Of a DNA stretch of 53,829 nucleotides, positions 1 through 6,904 are shown piece by piece. The first letter of the stretch is position 1. Every line of letters begins with the position of its first letter. The translations under genes and the position numbers were made by a program. The notes beneath the pieces were generated by a model. The model was not told the origin of the DNA. It made no database searches and saw nothing but the letters and a program-made list of their open reading frames with translations. Source of the DNA: Flavobacterium sp. UBA6721 (GTDB taxonomy: Bacteria; Bacteroidota; Bacteroidia; Flavobacteriales; Flavobacteriaceae); contig DKIJ01000006.1 of NCBI GenBank assembly GCA_002454195.1, positions 1-53,829 on the forward strand. The letters run 5' to 3'.

Positions 1-80
1 TTTATAATGCACTACGGGTTAAAAATAATCTTTTTTTTCGTTGTATTCTAAACCTAAGTTTTCTTCCATTACTTCCTTTT

Positions 81-797
81 TTAGTATTGCATAGGAACTT
101 CCATTACTAAGAATTTAGCGGCATTGTTTGCTTTGATTTCAATCTCAGCAATATCTGAAATTCCTAATCCGTCACTGGTTTCTAATTTTTGACCATTCAC
201 TTCAATTTCTCCTTCGATATTGAAGATGTAAAAACCATTTCCTTCTTTTTTTAGCGCCAGTTTTTTAGAGAAATCTTTGTCGAAATCGCTTAAATAAAAC
301 CAGGCATCCTGATGAATCCAAACTCCGGCATCATCAGAATTTGGAGATAATATCTGAGCAAAATCATTTTTTTCTAATGATTTGTCTAAAGTGATTTGTT
401 GGTAACGAGGCGCTACATCACGTTTTTTAGGAAATAACCATATTTGGAAAAGTTTGGTTCTTTGATCAGCATTTGGGTTAAATTCACTGTGTCTGATTCC
501 AGTTCCGGCGCTCATTACCTGAACATCACCATTTTTAATGGTAGATTCATTTCCCATGCTGTCTTTGTGTGCTAAATCGCCTTCAAGTGGAATAGTGATG
601 ATTTCCATATTATCATGAGGATGTGTTCCAAAACCCATTCCCGGGGCAATTGTATCATCATTTAATACACGAAGAGCGCCAAAATTTACTCTGTCTGGAT
701 TGTACCAGCTAGCAAAGCTAAAACTGTGGTAAGCGTTTAACCATCCGTGATTTGCATTTCCTCTTGTATCTGCTTTATGTAAAACTGTAGTTGCCAT
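81..797 (-). CDS. Pirin family protein (cupin, quercetinase-like)
   Basis: A 238-residue bicupin of the pirin/YhhW family. The metal-binding residues of the N-terminal cupin are visible: His59 and His61 in the THPHDNMEI stretch, and His103 and Glu105 in GIRHSEF. Family members bind Fe or another metal; some cleave quercetin and others act as redox-sensing nuclear co-factors, so the substrate here is unknown. Length matches the family. The ATG start lies about 39 nt downstream of a good -7 promoter box. It is transcribed alone, and nothing upstream on its strand is close enough to be co-transcribed. The family call is firm; the biological role is open. Confidence 0.93.
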   Translation of the reverse strand: MATTVLHKADTRGNANHGWLNAYHSFSFASWYNPDRVNFGALRVLNDDTIAPGMGFGTHPHDNMEIITIPLEGDLAHKDSMGNESTIKNGDVQVMSAGTGIRHSEFNPNADQRTKLFQIWLFPKKRDVAPRYQQITLDKSLEKNDFAQILSPNSDDAGVWIHQDAWFYLSDFDKDFSKKLALKKEGNGFYIFNIEGEIEVNGQKLETSDGLGISDIAEIEIKANNAAKFLVMEVPMQY

Positions 798-835
798 ATT
801 GTATATGTTTTATTGGTTATTAAATTATTACATTA

Positions 836-843
836 CAAATGTA
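836..843 (-). promoter_or_regulatory. -7 promoter box for the pirin gene
   Basis: On the minus strand this reads TACATTTG, an exact match to the Bacteroidota -7 consensus TAnnTTTG, 39 nt before the pirin ATG. I see no TTG at the usual -33 distance, so the call rests on the -7 box and its position. Confidence 0.6.
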
Positions 844-882
844 CAACCCTAGTAGTTCTTTTGCGCTTAACCTAGATTAAGA

Positions 883-938
883 AGTTTATGGTTTATGGTT
901 TGTTGTTTAAAGTTTAAGGTTTAAGGTTTAAAGTTGTA
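883..938. repeat. Tandem heptanucleotide repeat, 8 units
   Basis: Eight consecutive 7-nt units: agtttat, ggtttat, ggtttgt, tgtttaa, agtttaa, ggtttaa, ggtttaa, agttgta. It lies between the pirin promoter and the 3' end of the Crp-like gene. A four-unit array with the same first and nearly the same last unit occurs at 51318-51345, which suggests a dispersed repeat family with variable copy number. It is non-coding. Confidence 0.75.
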
Positions 939-982
939 ATTATTATAAAATTATCACTGTGACTGCAAACTACGAATTCAAA

Positions 983-1561
983 CTAATTTTTTCGTAGCAT
1001 TTTGCTTTTCATTTTACTAAAAAATTCAGGGGTAACTCCTATATAAGAGGCGATTTGTTTTTGAGGTATTTTATGCGTCAATCCAGTATAGCGTTTGCAA
1101 AATTTATCAAAGCGTTCTTCGGCCGATAAACTCAAATTATCCATGATGCGTTCTTGATTGGCAACCAAGGCATTTTGGGTAAGAATTCTAAAAAAACGCT
1201 CCAACTTAGGGATTTCAGTATACAGTTGTTCTTGGTTTTCTTTAGAAAGTAAGACTAGCTCGGCATCTTCTAAAACTTCAATAAAGAGATTTCCCGGTTT
1301 TTGAGAGATTAGGCTATACATGTCGCCAATCCACCATCCTTCACAAGCAAAGTTTAATACATGTTCTACAATATTGTCGTTGATATTAAAACTTCTTAAA
1401 ATACCAGAATTTACAAAATAAGAGTATTTGCAAATTTCACCTGGGCTTACTAAAATGGTTTTGGCTTTATGGAGTTGAATTTCGGTTTTGCTCAGGAACA
1501 GTTCTTTTTCTTCAACCGTAAGTGAAACGTGTTTTTCAATATTGTCTATAATTAAAGACAT
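983..1561 (-). CDS. Crp/Fnr family transcriptional regulator
   Basis: A 192-residue protein with the cyclic-nucleotide-binding fold expected of Crp/Fnr proteins. The N-terminal beta-roll includes the stretch SYFVNSGILRSF, and a short C-terminal helix-turn-helix is at about residues 165-190 (IASYIGVTPEFFSKM). There is no FNR-type cysteine set and no strict cAMP phosphate-binding motif, so the ligand is unknown. It belongs to the short Bacteroidota group often annotated simply as Crp/Fnr regulators. It ends about 140 bp from the pirin promoter. An inverted repeat overlaps its own start codon and could be an autoregulatory operator (inference). Confidence 0.85.
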   Translation of the reverse strand: MSLIIDNIEKHVSLTVEEKELFLSKTEIQLHKAKTILVSPGEICKYSYFVNSGILRSFNINDNIVEHVLNFACEGWWIGDMYSLISQKPGNLFIEVLEDAELVLLSKENQEQLYTEIPKLERFFRILTQNALVANQERIMDNLSLSAEERFDKFCKRYTGLTHKIPQKQIASYIGVTPEFFSKMKSKMLRKN

Positions 1562-1584
1562 GACATGTACTATTGTTTGTCATG
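1559..1584. promoter_or_regulatory. Inverted repeat over the Crp-like gene start
   Basis: CATGACA (1559-1565) and TGTCATG (1578-1584) form a perfect 7-bp inverted repeat separated by 12 nt. The left arm covers the start codon of the Crp-like gene. A dyad here would fit binding by a dimeric regulator such as the gene's own product, but the spacing does not match the classical CRP site TGTGA-N6-TCACA. Confidence 0.35.
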
Positions 1585-1614
1585 CAATATAACAATTTTA
1601 TTGGGATGGATTTC

Positions 1615-1977
1615 TTATTTCGAATAATTCCTAAACATATACAACCATAAAAGTCTGGATAATCGGATGTTTAATGGTGATAAAGTTACAATGACAACCA
1701 TGATTATGGGAATGATTCTTAAATCGAAAGTTTGTTTAAAGAAAAAATGCGCAATACAATAGGTTGTAATTGCCTGTGCAACCGTTAATCCATAATTGAC
1801 ATACATAGCGCCAAAAAAATAACCTGGTTCCTTTTGAAATTTTTGATGGCAATGGCTGCAATATTCATTCATTTTAGGAAAACTAAATTTGAAGAAAATG
1901 GATTTTTCTTTGAAAACTTTACCTTGATGACAATGTGGACAATCATTATTTAGGATGTGGCTGAGTATTGTATACAT
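1615..1977 (-). CDS. DUF983 family membrane protein
   Basis: A 120-residue protein with two zinc-ribbon-like Cys pairs near the N-terminus (CPHCHQG at about residues 13-19 and CSHCHQ at about 40-45), followed by two hydrophobic segments. This is the layout of the DUF983 family, small membrane proteins of unknown function common in Bacteroidota and Alphaproteobacteria. It sits on the same strand as the Crp-like gene, 53 bp upstream of it, so the two could share a transcript. No function can be assigned beyond a probable membrane location with a cytoplasmic zinc-binding head. Confidence 0.8.
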   Translation of the reverse strand: MYTILSHILNNDCPHCHQGKVFKEKSIFFKFSFPKMNEYCSHCHQKFQKEPGYFFGAMYVNYGLTVAQAITTYCIAHFFFKQTFDLRIIPIIMVVIVTLSPLNIRLSRLLWLYMFRNYSK

Positions 1978-2071
1978 GATTTCTAATTTTTTTCACAAAG
2001 GTATTTGATATTCAAATGTTAATTATTTGGTATATTCGCTTATTGTAGCACAAAAAAGACATTTTGGCAAG

Positions 2072-2935
2072 ATGAAAAAGTATCCTATTTATAGTATCGA
2101 ACAGTTTAATTGCAATTCCGTTAGTAGCGACTTGTATATAAATACCTTTAAAAATCATTTGGTCAATCATAGTTTTGTTGAAAAACCCCACCGACATAAT
2201 TTTTATCTCTTGGTTTTTTTTACCAAGGGCTCTGGAGTTCACGAAGTCGATTTTGACCGATTTGACATTCAGCCAGGAAGTGTTTTTGTTTTGCAGCCAG
2301 GGCAAATGCACCATTGGGTTTTGTCTGAGGATATAGAAGGTTATATCGTTTTTTATACGGCTGAGAGGTACAATTTGTATTTTGGAAATAAGAATATTGA
2401 AGATTATCCTTTTTATTTTTCTGTCCAAAATAATCCTGAAATAGTCTTAGAGGCAAGGGAGGTAAAAAGTATTTTGCCTTATTTTGACCATCTCATGAGC
2501 GAAATGCAAAACAAACAATTAGGCAGCCAGGATAAAATAATGAACTTATTGGACAGTATTCACATTGAGTTGGCTCGAAAGTATAGCGAAATCCATGTTC
2601 ATCAGGCGCATTCTTATAATGTGAAAATTAAAAAATTGGAGCAATTGTTAGAGCAAAATTATAAAGAACACAAAACGGCTGCTTTTTATGCTTCAGGATT
2701 GAATGTGAGTTTGAAACACCTGAACCGAATATGCAATGAGATTCTAAAAAAAACAACCACCGAAGTGGTCGTAGATCGTGTGATATTGGAAGCCAAACGG
2801 ATGCTGCTGGATGAAAACTGGACGGTAAATGAAATCGCAACCGAGTTGGGTTACGAAGATTACTCGTATTTCAGTCGTTTGTTTAAAAAACACACCGCCA
2901 TGACACCTACTGCTTTCCGATTATTGAAAAAGTGA
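2072..2935 (+). CDS. AraC family transcriptional regulator
   Basis: From the ATG at 2072 (MKKYPIYS) this is a 287-residue regulator. An N-terminal AraC-type cupin sensor domain is followed by a C-terminal double helix-turn-helix at about residues 185-285, with the conserved second recognition region GYEDYSYFSRLFKKHTAMTP. A start at 2027 is also open, but it adds 15 residues that look non-coding, so 2072 is preferred. The effector is unknown. The next gene downstream is the 3' remnant of a nitroreductase, and an AraC plus nitroreductase pairing may once have been functional here (inference). The family call is firm. Confidence 0.9.
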   Translation: MKKYPIYSIEQFNCNSVSSDLYINTFKNHLVNHSFVEKPHRHNFYLLVFFTKGSGVHEVDFDRFDIQPGSVFVLQPGQMHHWVLSEDIEGYIVFYTAERYNLYFGNKNIEDYPFYFSVQNNPEIVLEAREVKSILPYFDHLMSEMQNKQLGSQDKIMNLLDSIHIELARKYSEIHVHQAHSYNVKIKKLEQLLEQNYKEHKTAAFYASGLNVSLKHLNRICNEILKKTTTEVVVDRVILEAKRMLLDENWTVNEIATELGYEDYSYFSRLFKKHTAMTPTAFRLLKK

Positions 2936-3082
2936 TTTGACTCTTTTGCGTAAACCTATTTAAGTTTAAGTATAAATATGTAAACTTATTTTAGGACAAG
3001 ACCGTTTTTGTTTGAACGAGACGAGCACAGGGCATTTTTGTTTGTCAAAACACATATTATGATAATGTAAATTTTTATTGTT

Positions 3083-3331
3083 TTATATAGATTTGATGAT
3101 GTTTTCTAATGCCAAACGTGATTTTGGTTTGACTGATGGTTGATTTGTGTCTTCGGGATTTCTATAACCGATAGCAACGGTAAACAAGGTTTTGTAGCCT
3201 TTCAGTTGGAGAATTTTGTTATATTCTTCGGTTTTAAGTCCTTCAATTGGTGTACTGTCAATTTCTAAATTCGCACAAGCTGAAAGGAAAAATCCAAGTG
3301 AAAGATACACTTGGTGTTGCAACCAAGATTT
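3083..3331 (-). pseudogene. 3' remnant of a nitroreductase-family oxidoreductase
   Basis: The reading frame encodes only the last ~80 residues of an NAD(P)H-dependent nitroreductase (NfsB-like). Recognisable pieces are QVYLSLGFFLSACANL, then IDSTPIEG, and the C-terminal VAIGYRNPED and SVKPKSRL. Family members are about 200-220 residues long, so the N-terminal two-thirds, including the FMN-binding arginines, is missing. The frame has no ATG and hits a stop a few codons upstream at 3347-3349. The break point coincides with the start of an AraC fragment on the other strand. It is very likely a dead gene. Confidence 0.8.
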
Positions 3332-3333
3332 GA

Positions 3334-3615
3334 TACAGCCAACAAATCAGTCTGGAAGAGGTGTCAAAAAAGATAGGAATGAACAAAGATTCTTTTTGTC
3401 GTTTTTTTAAAAAGACCTTTCGTAAATCTTTTTTTGAATTTATCAATGAGTATAAAATTAGTATGGCTAGCAAAATGCTAATTGCTACCGATTTGACCGC
3501 TTCAGAAATTGGTTATAAAGTGGGTTATAATAATTTGAGTTTCTTTAACCGACAGTTTCACAAATTTGTACAAATGCCTCCTTCCAAGTATAGAAAAATG
3601 TATCGGGGGATTTAA
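3334..3615 (+). pseudogene. 3' remnant of an AraC family regulator
   Basis: The open frame begins right after a stop at 3331-3333. It encodes about 93 residues covering only the AraC DNA-binding domain: SLEEVSKKIGMNKDSFCRFFK is helix-turn-helix 1 and ASEIGYKVGYNNLSFFNRQF is helix-turn-helix 2. The sensor domain, normally about 150-200 residues upstream, is absent. A GTG at 3361 could in principle start a short protein, but it would begin inside the first helix-turn-helix. It differs clearly from the intact AraC gene at 2072-2935, so it is not a local duplicate. It abuts the nitroreductase remnant head to head. Confidence 0.8.
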
Positions 3616-3617
3616 TA

Positions 3618-3648
3618 AAAAAAGCCCCAAGTTTCCTTGAGGCATTTC
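3618..3648 (+). terminator. Possible terminator after the AraC remnant
   Basis: An A-rich tract is followed by an imperfect stem (gccccaag with cttgaggc) and a short T-containing tail, just downstream of the AraC remnant. The stem has one mismatch and the T-tract is weak. Confidence 0.4.
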
Positions 3649-3707
3649 TATTATTTAAAGTTTGAAGCGAAACTTCTATCTTTTGCGTTCTTATTTCTAA
3701 CTTTAGA

Positions 3708-4898
3708 TTATCCAGCCAAAGCGTCTTTAATTCTTCTTAAAGCTTCCACTAATAATTCGTCGCTAGTAGCATAAGAGAAACGGATACAATTTGGGTTACC
3801 AAAAGCATCTCCAGTTACAGTAGCTACATTAGCCTCAGCTAAAAGGTACATCGAAACATCGTTAGCATCTTTGATTTCTTTTCCTCTTAATGTTTTTCCG
3901 AAGAAAGAAGAAACGTCTGGGAATACGTAGAAAGCCCCTTCTGGAACGTTGATTTTTACTCCTGGAATTTCTTTCAATAATCCAACTACTAAATCTCTAC
4001 GTTTGTGGAATGCCTGTACCATGTGGTTCAATACTGATGGATCAGCATCAACTGCAGTGATAGTAGCACGTTGCGCAATAGAGTTAGCTCCAGAAGTTAC
4101 TTGTCCTTGGATTTTAGTACAAGCCTTAGCAATAAATTCTGGTGCTCCAATGTATCCAATTCTGTATCCTGTCATGGCAAAAGCTTTCGCTACTCCGTTT
4201 ACAGTGATTGTTTTTTCAAACATTCCCGGAACAGAAGCGATGCTGCAGAAAGTTCCAGAGAAGTTGATGTGCTCATAGATTTCGTCAGCAACCACGTAGA
4301 TATTTGGATGTTTTTCTAAAACTTTAGCAATAGCTGTCAATTCTTCTCTGCTGTACACTGATCCCGAAGGGTTACATGGAGACGAGAACCACATCATTTT
4401 AGTTTTTGGTGTGATAGCCGCTTCTAACTGCTCAGGAGTGATTTTGAAATCTGTTTCTACAGAAGTTGGTACTTCTACAGGAACTCCACCTGATAATTTT
4501 ACGATTTCGAAGTAAGAAACCCAGTAAGGAGCTGGTAAGATTACTTCGTCACCATCGTTTAACATTACCTGTGCAATGTTGTATAAAGATTGTTTAGCAC
4601 CTGTAGAAACTACGATGTTTGCAGGTTTGTAATCTAAACCGTTATCTCTTTTGAATTTTCTACAAATAGCTTCTTTTAAATCAGCATATCCATCCACTGG
4701 AGAATAAGTGCTGTAGTTGTCGTCAATTGCTTTTTTAGCGGCTTCTTTGATGAAGTCTGGCGTGTTAAAGTCAGGTTCTCCTAAACTTAAACTGATAATG
4801 TCTTTACCTTGGGCTTTTAATTCTCTAGCCAAAGCTGCCATTGCTAATGTTTGTGATGTAGCAAGATTGTTAATTCTGTCTGAAAGTGGATTACTCAT
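3708..4898 (-). CDS. Pyridoxal-phosphate aminotransferase (aspartate aminotransferase type I)
   Basis: A 396-residue class I/II aminotransferase. The PLP Schiff-base lysine is Lys238 in GVAKAFAMTGYRIGY, the Asn/Pro motif is CNPSGS at about 175-180, and the PLP-binding Asp/Tyr motif is ADEIYEH at about 204-210. The length and the N-terminal LSLGEPDFNTP match the aspartate aminotransferase subgroup Ib, which transfers the amino group from aspartate to 2-oxoglutarate. Substrate range in this group is broad (aspartate, prephenate, aromatic amino acids), so the exact substrate is inferred. It is a single gene, 76 bp from the desaturase gene on the same strand. Confidence 0.92.
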   Translation of the reverse strand: MSNPLSDRINNLATSQTLAMAALARELKAQGKDIISLSLGEPDFNTPDFIKEAAKKAIDDNYSTYSPVDGYADLKEAICRKFKRDNGLDYKPANIVVSTGAKQSLYNIAQVMLNDGDEVILPAPYWVSYFEIVKLSGGVPVEVPTSVETDFKITPEQLEAAITPKTKMMWFSSPCNPSGSVYSREELTAIAKVLEKHPNIYVVADEIYEHINFSGTFCSIASVPGMFEKTITVNGVAKAFAMTGYRIGYIGAPEFIAKACTKIQGQVTSGANSIAQRATITAVDADPSVLNHMVQAFHKRRDLVVGLLKEIPGVKINVPEGAFYVFPDVSSFFGKTLRGKEIKDANDVSMYLLAEANVATVTGDAFGNPNCIRFSYATSDELLVEALRRIKDALAG

Positions 4899-4974
4899 TA
4901 ATAAAGTGTTGATAGTCCCGAATTCGGTAATTGAACGTTGGGAGGTTAATTATTTATTTTAATTAATTTTTTAT

Positions 4975-6069
4975 TTAAGCCATTTCTGGATTTGTTCCTA
5001 AATCTTTTAAATGTTTGAAATGTGCAATAATAGCACTTCTCATCGTTTTATATTCATAATAAGGTAAGTTGCATTCTTGGGCAGTCTCGCGAACAATTTT
5101 TGCAATTTTACCGTAATGAATATGACTGATATTTGGAAAAATATGATGTTCAATTTGGTGATTTAATCCTCCAGTGTACCAATTTACTAACCAGTTTTTT
5201 GGAGCAAAATTAGTCGTAGTAAACAATTGGTGTATTGCCCAAGTGTTTTCCATTTCGCCTAATTCATTTGGAGAAGGATTGTCGGTTTCTTCCACTACGT
5301 GAGCCAATTGGAAAACGATACTTAAAATTAATCCTGCCGTATAATGCATTACGAAGAAACCTATTAGCACTTTCCACCAAACGATTCCGATGATTATGGG
5401 TAATATGATCCAAATGGTAGCATAAATAATTTTAGTAATAATCAAAGTCGTCCATAGAATTTTAGGGCTTTTAGGTTCGCCGTAAGATAATTTTCTTTTG
5501 ATGTAATTTCTCATTTGCTTAAAATCGGTTGTAAGTGCCCAATTGAAAGTCAGTAATCCGTATAGAAATACAGAATAATAGTGTTGAAAACGATGAAAAC
5601 GATACCATTTGGCACTTTTAGTAAAACGAATAATTCTACCTGCTTCTAAATCTTCATCATGTCCCGGAATATTAGTGTAGGTGTGATGTAAAACATTATG
5701 TTGCACCTGCCAGTTGTATACATTTCCAGCCAAAACATAAATAGTTCCGCCCATAATTTTATTCACCCATTTTTTATTGGAATACGAACCGTGATTACCA
5801 TCGTGCATGACATTCATTCCTAATCCTGCCATACCTATTCCCATAACAATCGTTAAAAGTAAATGGGTCCAAAAAGGCATATCTAAAGTTAGGATTAAAA
5901 AGTAAGGAACTAAAAAGACCGTAAATAGAATTACCGCTTTTAAATGCAGTTGCCAATTACCTGCTTTTGAAATGTTATTTTCTTTGAAGTAATTGTTCAC
6001 TCGCGAGTTAAGCGTTCTAAAGAACTTTAGTTTATCTTGCTTGGCAAATGTTGGTTGGGTTGTACTCAT
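4975..6069 (-). CDS. Membrane fatty acid desaturase (acyl-CoA / front-end type)
   Basis: A 364-residue integral membrane di-iron desaturase. All three histidine boxes are present: HDGNH at 89-93, HNVLHH at 124-129 and QIEHH at 305-309. The Gln in the third box is typical of front-end (delta-5/6) desaturases, but there is no fused cytochrome b5 domain. Hydrophobic segments lie at about residues 45-85 and 205-255. Bacteroidota homologues are usually labelled acyl-CoA desaturase or linoleoyl-CoA desaturase; regioselectivity cannot be read from the sequence. A -7 promoter box lies 20 nt upstream of the ATG. The likely role is membrane lipid unsaturation. Confidence 0.92.
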   Translation of the reverse strand: MSTTQPTFAKQDKLKFFRTLNSRVNNYFKENNISKAGNWQLHLKAVILFTVFLVPYFLILTLDMPFWTHLLLTIVMGIGMAGLGMNVMHDGNHGSYSNKKWVNKIMGGTIYVLAGNVYNWQVQHNVLHHTYTNIPGHDEDLEAGRIIRFTKSAKWYRFHRFQHYYSVFLYGLLTFNWALTTDFKQMRNYIKRKLSYGEPKSPKILWTTLIITKIIYATIWIILPIIIGIVWWKVLIGFFVMHYTAGLILSIVFQLAHVVEETDNPSPNELGEMENTWAIHQLFTTTNFAPKNWLVNWYTGGLNHQIEHHIFPNISHIHYGKIAKIVRETAQECNLPYYEYKTMRSAIIAHFKHLKDLGTNPEMA

Positions 6070-6088
6070 ACAATTAAAAAATAGCGTT

Positions 6089-6096
6089 CAAAGATA
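6089..6096 (-). promoter_or_regulatory. -7 promoter box for the desaturase gene
   Basis: The minus strand reads TATCTTTG, an exact TAnnTTTG match, ending 20 nt before the desaturase ATG. Confidence 0.6.
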
Positions 6097-6153
6097 ATTA
6101 TTTATAATTTTTAACGCAGCAAAATTGAGTTAAATATTCAAACTTAAAAATAG

Positions 6154-6161
6154 TACTTTTG
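6154..6161 (+). promoter_or_regulatory. -7 promoter box for rsmG
   Basis: TACTTTTG is an exact TAnnTTTG match 17 nt before the rsmG ATG. Together with the box at 6089-6096 it makes a compact divergent promoter region. Confidence 0.6.
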
Positions 6162-6177
6162 TTAAAAAAATAAAACG

Positions 6178-6807
6178 ATGGACGAAATACTGCGCTATTT
6201 TCCGGATTTGACCGAAATACAAAAAGAGCAATTCCAAAAATTAGATTTTTTATACCATGATTGGAATGAAAAAATAAATGTAATCTCAAGAAAAGATATT
6301 GATTCTTTATATACTAAACATGTTTTGCATTCCTTAGGAATCGCTAAAATCATGAAGTTTGAACCAGGAACTTATGTGTTAGATGTAGGAACTGGTGGCG
6401 GATTTCCCGGAATTCCATTGGCTATTTTGTTTCCTGAAACCCGATTTTATCTGATTGATGTTATTGCAAAAAAAATAAGAGTAGTTCAAGGAGTTGTGGA
6501 TGCTTTGGGTTTAAAAAATGTAAAAGCAGAGCAAATTCGTGCCGAAAATGTAAAAGGTGATTTCGATTTTATTGTAAGTCGTGCCGTGACGAATATGCCT
6601 GATTTTGTTTCTTGGGTGAAAACTAAAATTAAAAAACAACATAAACACGAACTGAAAAATGGTATTTTGTATTTAAAAGGAGGCGATTTAACTGAGGAAT
6701 TAAAAGATTTTCCGAAAGCGACTCAATACGACTTAGCTAATTTTTTCGAGGATGAATTTTTTGAAACCAAAAAAGTGGTGCACTTGCCCTTGAAGTTTGT
6801 GGTATAA
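6178..6807 (+). CDS. rsmG: 16S rRNA (guanine-N7)-methyltransferase RsmG
   Basis: A 209-residue class I SAM methyltransferase. The SAM-binding loop VLDVGTGGGFPGIPLAI at about 67-83 carries the GGGFPGIPLAI signature particular to RsmG/GidB. The N-terminal region includes NVISRKDID, and SRAVTNMPDF near residue 135 is the other family hallmark. RsmG adds the N7 methyl group to G527 of 16S rRNA (E. coli numbering); its loss gives low-level streptomycin resistance. Length agrees with the family. It is a monocistronic gene with its own -7 box and a strong hairpin terminator downstream. Confidence 0.96.
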   Translation: MDEILRYFPDLTEIQKEQFQKLDFLYHDWNEKINVISRKDIDSLYTKHVLHSLGIAKIMKFEPGTYVLDVGTGGGFPGIPLAILFPETRFYLIDVIAKKIRVVQGVVDALGLKNVKAEQIRAENVKGDFDFIVSRAVTNMPDFVSWVKTKIKKQHKHELKNGILYLKGGDLTEELKDFPKATQYDLANFFEDEFFETKKVVHLPLKFVV

Positions 6808-6830
6808 TAAATGAAATTTTTTAAATAAGA

Positions 6831-6866
6831 AACCCACAGTATTAAATAAATGCTGTGGGTTTTTTA
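6831..6866 (+). terminator. Rho-independent terminator after rsmG
   Basis: aacccacag (6831-6839) pairs with ctgtgggtt (6853-6861), followed by a run of T. It lies between rsmG and the convergent pruA. Confidence 0.8.
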
Positions 6867-6904
6867 TTGTCTGAAATCTAAATTTTGATTTCTGAAATCT
6901 TAGT

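Noticed and set aside
19..69. A 16-codon minus-strand frame downstream of the pirin gene (MEENLGLEYNEKKDYF)
   Set aside because: It could be the beginning of a truncated neighbour gene, but it is too short to identify and the window edge is close. No promoter or family signal supports it.
883..938. Heptanucleotide array considered as a CRISPR
   Set aside because: Units are 7 nt with no spacers, and no cas genes are present. It is a simple tandem repeat.
2012..2428. Minus-strand open frame opposite the AraC gene
   Set aside because: Its translation has no recognisable pattern, and it lies wholly antisense to a gene with a strong AraC signature.
3216..3410. Plus-strand open frame crossing the junction of the two gene remnants
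   Set aside because: It is antisense to the nitroreductase fragment and out of phase with the AraC fragment, and its translation is low in any protein-like pattern.
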